A DNA stretch of 64,000 nucleotides, from NCBI GenBank assembly GCA_019116285.1, contig DXBX01000032.1, positions 21,191 to 85,190 on the forward strand. Reading direction: 5' to 3'. Source of the DNA: Candidatus Bacteroides merdigallinarum. GTDB lineage: Bacteria; Bacteroidota; Bacteroidia; Bacteroidales; Bacteroidaceae. Made by a program: the position numbers and the translations under genes. Below, piece after piece: positions 8,476-17,383 of this stretch; positions within the stretch are counted from its first letter, which is position 1, and every line of letters starts with the position of its first letter. The notes beneath the pieces are model-generated. The model searched no databases. It was given only the letters and a program-made list of their open reading frames with translations, and had not been told where the DNA came from.

Positions 8476-11310
8476 TCAGTCGCTGCTGGCTATCGGGAAG
8501 ATGGCGAGACAGTTTGTGATATGTCCCGATTGGGTATTACTACGGTGTTCGCCCCAAATATCTGTTTGCATATTGTAACGATTAATCTGCCCCGTACCAG
8601 GAATCCTTGCCTGTTCCAAATCAAAACTTAGGTTATTGGCTTTAGTTTCAGCATATTTGCCTGTTGTCCAAAAGAAACCGTATGTTCCATAATAGTCTGC
8701 TCTGAAATTGTAACCGGAACCGGCAATACGTATGCCAGACAAAGGAAAGAATAGGTAGCCTAATTCTGAGTCGAAATGAACTCCGATTTCATTACCGGTA
8801 AGAATAGGATTTCCATCGCGAAGTTCACCTGTTACTGTAGCATAATATCTTCCATCTCTGAGCAAGTCCTCATCCAATAATTGACCAAATGTTTGTTTAG
8901 GCGGCACCTTGAATCCGTAAGGGCAAGGATCATAGATGCTTTTGGTTACATCTGCTCTACTGCTTGTCCGGGTGCTTAATGATTCGGCAGCATTCCATAA
9001 GTAAGCGCTTTGTACTCTTCCGTTATCATCAAAATCATCATTTGTATTATATCTGTGTGGATTTTGTATCCAAGTATTGACGCCCTCCCAGCCTTGGCTC
9101 ATGGGGTTGGATGTACTCACCAAATACTGTCTTTGGGGGTCGTAAGAGAAAAGTTCTGCATCTACTGTAGTGCCACCGGAGATAGTAACGGGTCCCATGG
9201 GGTCTTTGCGTCCCCACTGGTACAAAGTATAGCTGCCACTGGTTGCGAGAGTGTGTCCGTTTTGTGTAACGTTAAACACACGTTCGTTAGTACTCTCATT
9301 AAGCAGGCGAAAGCGCAATTGAAGATTACGAGGAGCCCATGTCTTTGTGCCTCCTTCAACCCAGCCAAGTGGCTTTTTCAATACTCGGCGGGATTTGTTG
9401 TCCGTCCCTATGAGAGAAGCCGTAGGCATGTTGAGCTGTTCACCGCCGCACGTCACCCAGATGTGCCAGCTCCACATGATGCGATTTTGACTGTCGAATG
9501 CGGCAATTACAGCATTGCCCTCGGTGATGGTACCTTTGTACACTCGGAAGTGGATGTAATACTTCCCTTGTCTATCGTTGGTTTCTTTGGTAGCCATGTG
9601 TACCTCGGACACCAGTCCGTTCACGTCCTGCCACAATAATTCTGCTCGGACGGGGCGTTCGCCTGTTTGACCTGCATAGTAGTTGTTTGCTGTAATTTCT
9701 TTTCCTAAATAGTCCACGTAACCTTTGCTCAGCACACTGTTATTGAAATTGCCGCCACTTAAGGCGTTGCCATATACCATCGGAATCTCGTGGAAACCGG
9801 CGCGGTGTACCACATAACAATTGGCCGTACTACCGCCGTTATCTTCATTTACGATATTGCTAGGATGTGTATCAGTACCCCAGCCCAGTGTGTTGGCAAG
9901 GACACGCCGTGCCTCACCATTTATGTAGTATGATGCCTCAGATAAGTGGATTTTTTGTGTATGCTGTTCAGTCTGGTTGCCACTGGTGGTTATATTGGAA
10001 AATGCGGCACTGGCTGTAAGTCCATCATTTGAACTCCAAAGTCTGGTCCATTCAGTCGGGCCGGGTGCAGGTTCACCCGAGGCTACGACGTGTCTGTATT
10101 CTATAACGTATGGCAATGCCGTGCCGTCTTGTCGGGAGGTCACGTTAAAAGAAAGATCTGTGCCTTGATAGGAAAGATGTTCTGTGTTGCCGGTTACTGT
10201 CACATTGAATTCAGGTGCACTTTCCATCTGGAAGGAGAGTGTATAAGTGTAAGTGAATCCTGCTTCCCATTGCCGGGCTGCACCGCCGCTGGATCCGCCG
10301 ATAACTGCACTGAATGTCTTTTTTTCACTATTGTCCTTTTTCTCGAAGTCTATTTCCAGCGTGGCATTGTGTAGTAGTTCCTGTGGTAGCATTAGAAAAG
10401 CTTCCCCTGCTGGGGTAAGATTGACCTTGCTGCCATTGCCTACGTCAATTTTATCAAGAGATAAAGTAAAATTTTGTTTTACAGCAGCATCTGATTCGTC
10501 AACAATTAATTCCCGAACACTTCCATCCCCATTCAGTGTCGCCTTATTCTTTATATTCATTAGTCGTACCTCAGACACTGTGCCCGGGGTGACATCGCCT
10601 GCCACTACTATGCGGACAGCCGCCAAGGCATGTTTGAAATCGAGGCTTACTGTACCATTGCTAGTGCTTGCCTCGGCAGTGGCAAAGCAGAGGTCTTGCT
10701 GAGCGGCGAAATCGGTGGGCACCGTGTAGGTATAGATCGGCTCATCGGTGGAAGTGGTTGCGGGCAGTATCAGTCCGTTTGCGTTGTAGGGGGCGTAAGC
10801 ATAGAAGCCTACCTTCTGTCCGAGGCCGGGCAGATAATACGTCTGGTTATCGGCGGGGCTGTAGTTGTTCGATGTGCCGCTGCGTTTTACCTGGAGGTTG
10901 TACAGGAAATCCGGATTCCCCGTGGAGTTCAGTCCTCCCAGGTAGCCGAAGAGGCCGAAGTTGTTGTGAAAATCATTGATATCGTTTGTTGGGATTCCAC
11001 GCGTTTGCGGGGCAGATTGTTTTTTCTTGTTGTGTGCCACATCGGTGGTTGGTATGCCGAAGGAGCGCAGGTAGAGGGGTTTCCCGTCCAGTTGCCCCGC
11101 TTCGAACACATGCTTCGTGGCAGCGGGGCTTGTCTGCGAAGCATCGGCCCATTGTGCTTCGGGGGTTGATACGTTGAAAAGCAACCGTCCGTTGCCCGCT
11201 TGCCCATCCATCAAGGAATCGTCTTGGCAGGCGGCCAGACATAAGGTTGACAGTAGGACGGTCAGGCCTTTGCGGACAGATAGGCGATGTGATTGTTCGT
11301 TTGGTCTCAT
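8476..11310 (-). CDS. Large fimbrillin-family lipoprotein, probable fimbrial tip adhesin
   Basis: Exported lipoprotein of 944 residues. The signal peptide ends LSTLCLAAC, with the lipidated Cys at about 28. The N-terminal half resembles the Mfa_like_1 fimbrillin fold (AFLMLPQELLHNATLEIDF, then FTYTYTLSF). The C-terminal part contains NLQLRFRLLNES and SIYDPCPYGFKVPP, the signature of the Fibrobacter-type major paralogous (FISUMP) domain often found at the tip of Bacteroidales fimbriae. It is the last gene of the fimbrial operon, behind an internal terminator-like hairpin. That placement fits a low-copy tip protein. The reading frame is intact although three upstream locus genes are broken. Confidence 0.8.
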   Translation of the reverse strand: MRPNEQSHRLSVRKGLTVLLSTLCLAACQDDSLMDGQAGNGRLLFNVSTPEAQWADASQTSPAATKHVFEAGQLDGKPLYLRSFGIPTTDVAHNKKKQSAPQTRGIPTNDINDFHNNFGLFGYLGGLNSTGNPDFLYNLQVKRSGTSNNYSPADNQTYYLPGLGQKVGFYAYAPYNANGLILPATTSTDEPIYTYTVPTDFAAQQDLCFATAEASTSNGTVSLDFKHALAAVRIVVAGDVTPGTVSEVRLMNIKNKATLNGDGSVRELIVDESDAAVKQNFTLSLDKIDVGNGSKVNLTPAGEAFLMLPQELLHNATLEIDFEKKDNSEKKTFSAVIGGSSGGAARQWEAGFTYTYTLSFQMESAPEFNVTVTGNTEHLSYQGTDLSFNVTSRQDGTALPYVIEYRHVVASGEPAPGPTEWTRLWSSNDGLTASAAFSNITTSGNQTEQHTQKIHLSEASYYINGEARRVLANTLGWGTDTHPSNIVNEDNGGSTANCYVVHRAGFHEIPMVYGNALSGGNFNNSVLSKGYVDYLGKEITANNYYAGQTGERPVRAELLWQDVNGLVSEVHMATKETNDRQGKYYIHFRVYKGTITEGNAVIAAFDSQNRIMWSWHIWVTCGGEQLNMPTASLIGTDNKSRRVLKKPLGWVEGGTKTWAPRNLQLRFRLLNESTNERVFNVTQNGHTLATSGSYTLYQWGRKDPMGPVTISGGTTVDAELFSYDPQRQYLVSTSNPMSQGWEGVNTWIQNPHRYNTNDDFDDNGRVQSAYLWNAAESLSTRTSSRADVTKSIYDPCPYGFKVPPKQTFGQLLDEDLLRDGRYYATVTGELRDGNPILTGNEIGVHFDSELGYLFFPLSGIRIAGSGYNFRADYYGTYGFFWTTGKYAETKANNLSFDLEQARIPGTGQINRYNMQTDIWGEHRSNTQSGHITNCLAIFPIASSD

Positions 11311-11331
11311 TGTTTGTTTCGTTCAAATTAC

Positions 11332-11385
11332 AAAAAATAGATGGCTTCCCGCTGATGGCACTAATGCCTGTGCGGGGAGCCATCT
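11332..11385 (-). terminator. Internal terminator/attenuator between fimbrillin and tip gene
   Basis: On the minus strand AGATGGCTCCCCGC pairs with GCGGGAAGCCATCT (14 positions, one mismatch or wobble). The loop contains a further GGCA/TGCC hairpin and the stem is followed by ATTTTTTG. It lies 33 bp after the fimbrillin stop and 22 bp before the next ATG. It would lower tip-gene mRNA relative to the major subunit. Confidence 0.75.
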
Positions 11386-11417
11386 GAGATTTACTAGATA
11401 CCTATTAAAAACTGAAA

Positions 11418-12644
11418 TTACATGCTGGTATTGCCATCAAACCCGGGTTTTTGTGCATCATTCCATTTAGACACGGTTACGGAAAGTTTAATAGCATCAC
11501 CCAATACCGGTTTATTCGGATCTACAGGAACTTCGGGGTCTGTAGGTTTCGTTGGTTGATCAGGGTCTGTAGTACCGGCACCGTTGCTGAAGTCCAGCGT
11601 ATAGGTGTAGCAAGTGCCGGGTTGCCAGTTCTCATCAATGGGCACTGCGGTCCAAGCATATTTGCCTTTATTCTTCTCGTTGCCGGTACCAAGTACGGGA
11701 GGGAACATTTGCGTCCAGCCACTGTTTCCATCAGATTGTGAAATACGGCAAAGTACAGAGATATAGGCTCCGTTGACATCGGTCGAACCTGCATTACCAG
11801 GAGTTAATTTGGTAAGCTGTTGCGGCAGTACCATGAATGCATTGTTGTACTTGTTTGATTTGTCGTCCGCCGTTACATCCATAAGCGATTGGGCGGTACC
11901 ATTCAATACTACAGGAGTTAAAGATGTGCTTAGTCCCTTTGAAGGCAAAGCTTTGTAATCTCCATCCTTATTGGTCGTATTGTTTGTAACACTCCAAATG
12001 CTTTGAGCTAACGATGTACTTGCATCTGTGTTGGTTGATGTGGTGGGTAAAGTAAGGTCTGCAGTACTATTTACACCGTTAAGACGTACACCGAGTACTT
12101 CCACTTTAAGACTGGTGGATTTGTCATTCTTACCTTGGATTACCACTTTTGTGAAGGCGTGCTTGAAATTAACAGTCACGCCGCTAGTACCATTGGTCTT
12201 TTGATTCCCTGTTGCATAAGCTACCACCAAGTCTTTTTGAGCATTGGCTGTTGTCGCAGGCTTTACGCCGGTAATAGTTTGCGTGGTACCATTTATAGTT
12301 ACTGTACTGTTGGAAAGTGCATCATTGTAAGCGAAGAAATGCAAGGGCGTATTGTCACCCGGCCAAAAGTGCGTGGCAGCGCCATTGAAACTAGTTCCGC
12401 CATCCTTAGTCGTATAAGTGTCTTTCCATACAGGCGAAGCACCTTTAACAGTTTCTCCTTGCAGAGTCTCTACCTTGAACGACCCAAGGCTCTTAATGTC
12501 CACATCTGCCGCACGTGTCATGCTGTTGGTCAGCACATTGAAGCGGATGTCTTTCCCTTGATTGATTTCGATGGTTTCATCCTGTGCGCAGGATACGAAT
12601 GCCATTGTTGCAACGGCAGACAGATAAAAAATACTTTTTCTCAT
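11418..12644 (-). CDS. Fimbrillin-family major subunit (Mfa_like_1) lipoprotein
   Basis: Protein of 408 residues with a lipoprotein signal (MRKSIFYLSAVATMAFVSC, Cys19). A fimbrillin-like mature part follows, with the early NSMTRAAD segment where gingipain-type maturation occurs in Porphyromonas fimbrillins, FKHAFTKVVIQGKN, AFMVLPQQLTKLTP and the C-terminal CYTYTLDFSNG. A Pro-rich linker (DPDQPTKPTDPEVPVDPNKP) precedes the last strand, LSVTVSKWNDAQKP, a candidate donor strand. It is the probable shaft subunit, exported to the outer membrane and polymerised. It starts 46 bp after the disrupted DUF5119 gene. Confidence 0.85.
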   Translation of the reverse strand: MRKSIFYLSAVATMAFVSCAQDETIEINQGKDIRFNVLTNSMTRAADVDIKSLGSFKVETLQGETVKGASPVWKDTYTTKDGGTSFNGAATHFWPGDNTPLHFFAYNDALSNSTVTINGTTQTITGVKPATTANAQKDLVVAYATGNQKTNGTSGVTVNFKHAFTKVVIQGKNDKSTSLKVEVLGVRLNGVNSTADLTLPTTSTNTDASTSLAQSIWSVTNNTTNKDGDYKALPSKGLSTSLTPVVLNGTAQSLMDVTADDKSNKYNNAFMVLPQQLTKLTPGNAGSTDVNGAYISVLCRISQSDGNSGWTQMFPPVLGTGNEKNKGKYAWTAVPIDENWQPGTCYTYTLDFSNGAGTTDPDQPTKPTDPEVPVDPNKPVLGDAIKLSVTVSKWNDAQKPGFDGNTSM

Positions 12645-12689
12645 AAATCTAGATATTAATTGTTGGGTTAATAAAAAATAGTGATTTGC

Positions 12690-13627
12690 TTACATGGGTA
12701 AATCTACTTCCACATTGTCCCAGCCGTCCACACCGGCGTTCATGCCTCCTTCGTCGGTGACGGGAGCAGGCAGGGGGAGACCGTCAAGTTCCAGATGGAT
12801 GTTCCGAGGGTCGGGGGCATGGTTCACCTGGTCGGTCACGTCGTAGGTGTAATACCAGGAGCTGCCATCGTCCAACAGGATGTAGATGACAAATTTGTGG
12901 GGAAGGCCGGAGGCTGTCCTGTCGGGACAAAAGCCCCGGAAGCTACCGGTAACTTCTGATGAATTGTCGTGGCGGGCGGCAAACGGTACACAAACAGTCT
13001 CTTCGTTATAGGTTTCCGTTCCCACAAAGTATCCCCGGCTGAGTCCTGACAAGGAGCCGCTAATGGCCTTCACGTGCGTCAGGTTTTCGGCACCGGTGAT
13101 GCGGAAGGTGAAGTTCGTATGTACCTGCCGGGGAGTGAAAACGAGGGTTTGTTTCCCGGCCGACACATCCACGGTCAACTCTTCCCGGCATGCTGTCCAC
13201 AGGGAGTCCGGTTCCAGTCCGCCACTTTGCCCTTCTGTTCCTGAAGGCCGTGGAGGCTCTGCCGTCACCAGCACGTCCATGCCTTCCAAGAGGGAAGCAT
13301 CGCGGGTGTACACTTCGAAGGTGCTCCAGGTGTCTGTTCCCCGGTAGCGGTTGGCCGAGCCACCCGTGTTGAGGCAGAGTGCGTCATATGTGCCGGGCAA
13401 CAAGTCTACTTCACCACCTGTGTGATGGAAAGCAAAGCGTTGGGGTTGTCCGCCGCTTTGGGGAAAGAAGTACACCTCCATGAGCGAAGGTGTGGCATCG
13501 GGTGCCTGCTGCCAGTCGAACTCCACGTGCAGTGTCGCCGTATAGGGATGATCGTAGCACAGTTCCTTGTGTTCGCAAGCCGTGGCAGACAGCAAACTAT
13601 CCATTGTATGATCTTGTGGACGTTCAT
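12690..13627 (-). pseudogene. DUF5119-type fimbrial lipoprotein, frameshifted in the signal peptide
   Basis: The body (from CEHKELCYDH to the end) resembles DUF5119 lipoproteins encoded beside fimbrillins and may anchor or regulate the fimbria. The natural start is the ATG at 13627. It has a strong AGGAGG site, and its ATGA overlaps the stop of the preceding gene. From there the frame reads MNVHKIIQWIVC and runs out of register. Adding one T to the TTT at 13594-13596 would give MNVHKIIQWIVLLSATAC, a proper lipoprotein signal joined to the body. The only in-frame ATG (13604) leaves a nine-residue pre-Cys leader, too short for export. A one-base deletion or a homopolymer read error is the simplest reading. 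Confidence 0.75.
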
Positions 13628-14913
13628 CGTTGGCCTCCTTTCTCTTTAGCCCGATTATTATTGTTGCGTCCCAGCAGCCACACCAGCGATACTTCCGCCT
13701 TGGTGGGGCCGAACCAGCGTCGTTGCTTGGTGGCTTGCCACACATAGTGGCCGTCTTTGGGCAGATATTCTTGGTATTCGCCTCCCAGATAGCCCAGTCC
13801 GATGGAGAAATCAATGTTGAGCCTGCGTGCCACCGGCAGTGAATAGCCATATTCCAGGCCGACTCCCCAGCTCCAGCGGTTGCCGAGATAGCCGCGGCCG
13901 CCCCGTTAAATGTCATAGGTGAGCAGTTGGCCGTACACGCCGAGGTAATGGCCCTGAAGGGGCTTTATGGCCGCTTGGTGTCCGAAATACTTGCGTACAT
14001 TCAGTTCTCCGCCTTGGATACGCCAGTAGCGGTGGCGGTGGTCATTGCTCCACCAGGCATGCAGGTAGCTGCCGCCCAGCGTCCATCCCTTGCCCAGGGA
14101 AAACTCGATTCCCAAGTTGGGCACGAGTAGTGCATCATAGAGCATATTGGTCTTCAAGGCCCAGTAAGCGGAACGCTTCTGCCTGTCTGGGCAATCATTC
14201 TTGGCGGCGTTGTACGTCATCAAGGTCTCTCGGCCGGCAATGGTATCATGCGGAAGAACCGTATCTTGTCGCACGGGTTGGGGTACGGGTTCGACCGGTA
14301 TAGGGCGAGTCACGACGCATTGTATCTCCAGGGCAGAAGAGCGTAGTTCGGGGAAGAAATGTTCGGCCATGTAGTGCCAGACCCGTCCGCCTTGCAGCAT
14401 GCCCAACTGACGCTTGCGCCCGTCGACGATGCGTCCGTCGCGCCGGATCCATTCAGGCGTGTTGCGCAGAATCTCTAGTGCCGCGTCCCGATGGGGCATG
14501 TCACTCTCTTCCACCAGTTTCTCCAGGCCTTTCCAGTCCACACCCACGGATTGCACCTCATACCGCAGCCCGGACAATGCCGCCTGGCGGCTCATCCATC
14601 CGATGAGGCTCTCGGCACGCTTGCGCGCCAGGCGTTTGTTCATCACAGTCATGCCTTCCGGCGAGGCTGCCCCCACAATGCGCACCGGATGTACACGTTG
14701 CAGGGAGTCACCCGCCACTTGCCGCAGCTGTCCGGCGAATGCCTCCAGCTTACGTGCATTGTCGCGAAAAGAGGGGTCGAACGTGGAGTATCCTCGTTGG
14801 AAATACACCTTCAGACTCAGGGTGTCGGTATGCACGGCTTCTTGCGCCGAGACTTGCGACACCTGCACCAAAGCCGCCAGGGCGACCCATAGCAATTGGA
14901 CGTTTCGTTTCAT
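13624..14913 (-). pseudogene. DUF3575 outer-membrane fimbrial assembly protein with in-frame TAA
   Basis: The start at 14913 gives MKRNVQLLWVALAALVQV and a signal peptide. An OmpA-like periplasmic segment follows (VHPVRIVGAASPEG, NKRLARKRAESLIGWM), then the DUF3575 barrel (WALKTNMLYDALLVPNLGIE). At 13906-13908 the frame hits TAA after GQLLTYDI. The same frame then continues RGGRGYLGNRWSWGVGLEYG and on to a TGA at 13624-13626 that overlaps the next start as ATGA. Homologues are remembered with an acidic residue at this position, so GAA to TAA is the likely change. About 94 barrel codons are cut off. Readthrough cannot be excluded from sequence. Confidence 0.8.
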
Positions 14914-14919
14914 ACGCTT

Positions 14920-14950
14920 CAAAGTTATGCGAGTCCGGCCTAAGGGGAAA
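14920..14950 (-). promoter_or_regulatory. Probable promoter of the fimbrial operon
   Basis: The minus strand has TTTC (14947-14950), 19 bp, then TAACTTTG (14920-14927). The predicted transcription start falls at or within a few bases of the ATG at 14913, which implies a leaderless or nearly leaderless mRNA. The 21-bp array begins just upstream. Confidence 0.6.
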
Positions 14951-14972
14951 AGAAGCGGAAGGGGGCGGAAAA

Positions 14973-15110
14973 AGTTTCCAATTCCACGGGAAAAGTTCTC
15001 AATGCGCCTTGAATTCTTCATTTCCAGCCTGGAAATGTATATTTCCAGCCTAGAAATGTATATTTTCAGCCTAGAAATGTACATTTCCAGCCTGGAAATA
15101 GACTTTTCTC
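14973..15110. repeat. 21-bp palindromic array, copy A
   Basis: Four 15-bp palindromes of the form TTTCCAGCCTGGAAA lie at 15021, 15042, 15063 and 15084, exactly 21 bp apart. TGTATA or TGTACA separates them. Degenerate units (AAGTT...GGGAA type) extend to about 14973, and the right flank is TAGACTTTTCTCC. The same array occurs at 32970-33047 in the same orientation. No gene is seen in 14951-15226, whose remainder is a CCGG/TTTCCC-rich stretch. Confidence 0.95.
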
Positions 15111-15226
15111 CGTGTGTTGGCCGGTTTTTCCCGGTGATTTCCCGGTTTTTTCCCGCCTGACAGACATTTTTTGTCCGCAGCTTAAACCAGAACTCAGTAA
15201 AGTAGATGAATTTTTAGTTTATCGTT

Positions 15227-16114
15227 TCACAAGTGGCCTGTCGCCTGGAGAATCCTGCCTGCCTTGACCGCCTTCGTACCCCGTATCTCCGAGGGTGTCA
15301 TGCCGAAATAATTCTTGCAGAACGAAGTGAAGTAAGACATGGATGAGAAACCATATTCGGTGGCGATGGTCATCAGGTCCTTGTTGGTGGCGCGCAGTTC
15401 TTGGCGTACCGATTCTGCCCGGCGTGCAATGAGCCACTCGCGGGCGGAGCATGAGAATTCCGCCTTGAAGCGCCGCTGGAAGTTGCGCAGCGACATGTTT
15501 GCCTGCGAGGCAAATTCGTTGACATCATTCACGTGCCGGTAATTCTCGAACACAAACTGCTTGAAGGCATTGTTCTGATGCAGGATGGCGGCAAAGAGTC
15601 CGTGCAGTTCTTCGGCCTTGTGGTAGAGCCTTAACAGCAAGAGCAGTTCCTGCCGCTTCAGTTCCTGATAGTGGATGCAGTACAGCTCTTCGTCCAGTGC
15701 ATCCAGCACGGAGGAAAATACCCGTTTGATAGCCGGATAGGCGGACAACTGGGCCTTACGGGGGTGATGTAGCTCCGGCTGTTTATCCGCCATCTCCCGC
15801 CTCAGATCCTGCAGGTCGTAGATGTGGCATAGCTTGACGTGAAAAGGCAGGTTGCACGTGAGCATCACGGCGGAGGTCGTGGCATGCCCCCAGAACGATT
15901 CATTTTGCGACAGGAATATGATATTTCCCTGCGGGATGTGCCTGGACGAATCTCATTCTTCCACTTCAAGCAAGCCTTCCGCCACATAGAGCAAGATGCC
16001 GGCTTTCTGATTAATATAGGGTAATACTTCCCCTTCGTTCAACTGCAAGCGGTGGAATATGGAAGATTCTTCGTTGGCATAATGTAAACAATGAAGATTC
16101 TTATATTGCAGCAT
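15227..16114 (-). pseudogene. AraC-family regulator of the fimbrial locus, interrupted by TGA
   Basis: The C-terminal half is an intact AraC/XylS DNA-binding domain: NEFASQANMSLRNFQRRFKA, then TIATEYGFSSMSYFTSFCKN and FGMTPSEIR. The N-terminal sensor half starts at MLQYKNLHCLHYANEE (16114) and runs to GLLEVEE. An in-frame TGA (15953-15955) interrupts it before the frame continues DSSRHIPQGNIIFLSQNESF and onward to the DNA-binding part. No frame change is needed, so a single substitution explains the break. A later start at 15868 could yield a truncated 213-residue protein with the DNA-binding domain. Its position 314 bp upstream of the fimbrial operon suggests it was the local regulator. Confidence 0.8.
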
Positions 16115-16147
16115 TGTTTGTTTTGTTTTGTTTTTGTTTTCCGGCTG

Positions 16148-16155
16148 CAAAATTA
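16148..16155 (-). promoter_or_regulatory. -7 element of the AraC-family gene (TAATTTTG)
   Basis: TAATTTTG on the minus strand. Transcription would start near 16141, which rules out the upstream ATG at 16150 and favours 16114 as the start codon. No clear -33. Confidence 0.5.
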
Positions 16156-16220
16156 CAGATTATCCGCAAAGGAGAATTTCATTGATGCGCCAACAAATTT
16201 CTATTGTGCGCCAATTTTAA

Positions 16221-17351
16221 TTATTCGACAAACATCAGGTCGCTGAGGATGTCGTCCGAGACGAAAATGCCTTGTTCGGTCAGGCGGAGGATGCCCTCTT
16301 GCTCTGTGAGTTTTCCGCTTCTCAGATGGGGGGCGGCCATGTCCCGCAGGTAGTGCAGGCGGTCGGTGCCGAAGTCGTGCAGGATTTTGTCCGTCGAGAT
16401 GCCCCACATGGTGCGCAATCCGGTCATGACATATTCATTGTAGCGGGTGTCGGAAGACAGCACCTCTTTCTCATAGGGGCGTTGGCCGTTTTCCAGGCCG
16501 GTGATGTACGCATCCAGCGAAGCGAGGTTCCACTCGCGGCTTTGGGTGTCGAAGGAGTGGGCAGAGGGGCCGCATCCCAGGTAGGGGACGCCTTGCCAAT
16601 AGGAGGTGTTATGGCGGGCATGGTATCCGGGCAGGCAGAAGTTGGAAATCTCATAGTGTACGTATCCTGCCTGTCGGAGCGTGTGGGTAAGCCGGGTGAA
16701 GAAGCGCAGGCTGAGGTCCTCGTCCACCTCGTGCACCCGATGGACTTGCAGCAATCGGTGGAGGGGAGTTCCTTCTTCGTAGGTCAGGTGGTAGGCGGAG
16801 ATGTGTTCGGGGCGGAGTCGGAGGGCTTCTTCCAGGTCGCGTTGCCATTTCTCTTCCGTCTCGCCTGGCAGGCCGTAGATGAGGTCGATGCTGAGATTGC
16901 GGAAGCCGGCTTGGCGGCATCGCTCTACGGCTTCGATAGCTTGGCGGGCGGAGTGCCGGCGATGGAGCAGGCGCAGCGTCTCATCGTTGAAGGTCTGTAT
17001 GCCCATGCTGATGCGGTTGAAGGGCAGGCGGCGCAGGGTGTCTACATAGGCTTCGGTGAGGTCATCGGGATTGGCTTCGAGCGTGATTTCCACGGCATTC
17101 TCCAGTCCGTACACCTCTTGCAGGGTTTGGAAGATTTCGGCAAAGTCCTTTTCCTCCAGTTGCGAGGGGGTGCCCCCTCCGAAATAGACGGTATCTATCT
17201 GCGCTCCCTGCAGGTAGTCGCGGCGCATCCGCAGCTCCTTGCACAGGGCTTGGACATAGCGTCGCTTCAAGTCCTCGCGGGTGGTGGAGTAGAAGTCGCA
17301 ATAGATGCAGCGGGTCTTGCAGAATGGGATGTGCAGATAGATACCGGCCAT
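16221..17351 (-). CDS. hemW: Radical SAM heme chaperone HemW
   Basis: The protein has 376 residues. The HemN-like radical SAM motif CKTRCIYC places the cluster ligands at Cys11, Cys15 and Cys18. YFGGGTPSQL, TLEANPDDL, FNRISMGIQTF and GCGPSAHSF are typical of HemW rather than true HemN. HemW binds heme and is thought to pass it to membrane cytochromes; older annotations call it coproporphyrinogen III oxidase. It starts 33 bp after the GH51 gene on the same strand, so the two may be co-transcribed. The spacer 16115-16220 holds only the AraC-gene promoter. Confidence 0.93.
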   Translation of the reverse strand: MAGIYLHIPFCKTRCIYCDFYSTTREDLKRRYVQALCKELRMRRDYLQGAQIDTVYFGGGTPSQLEEKDFAEIFQTLQEVYGLENAVEITLEANPDDLTEAYVDTLRRLPFNRISMGIQTFNDETLRLLHRRHSARQAIEAVERCRQAGFRNLSIDLIYGLPGETEEKWQRDLEEALRLRPEHISAYHLTYEEGTPLHRLLQVHRVHEVDEDLSLRFFTRLTHTLRQAGYVHYEISNFCLPGYHARHNTSYWQGVPYLGCGPSAHSFDTQSREWNLASLDAYITGLENGQRPYEKEVLSSDTRYNEYVMTGLRTMWGISTDKILHDFGTDRLHYLRDMAAPHLRSGKLTEQEGILRLTEQGIFVSDDILSDLMFVE

Positions 17352-17383
17352 GTTATACTTATATACAAACGTTCTTATTGTTT

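Noticed and set aside
13628..13916. Longer 408-codon version of the DUF5119 gene
   Set aside because: The first part is an out-of-frame reading of the DUF3575 coding region and lacks a signal peptide.
14914..15084. Extended start of the DUF3575 gene with MYISRLE-type heptads
   Set aside because: The peptide is a translation of the 21-bp DNA array; the same heptads appear at 33.0 kb, and the promoter lies at 14920-14950.
15953..15955. TGA in the AraC gene as a recoded codon
   Set aside because: No selenocysteine element is visible and a TAA lesion lies in the same locus; a nonsense mutation is simpler.
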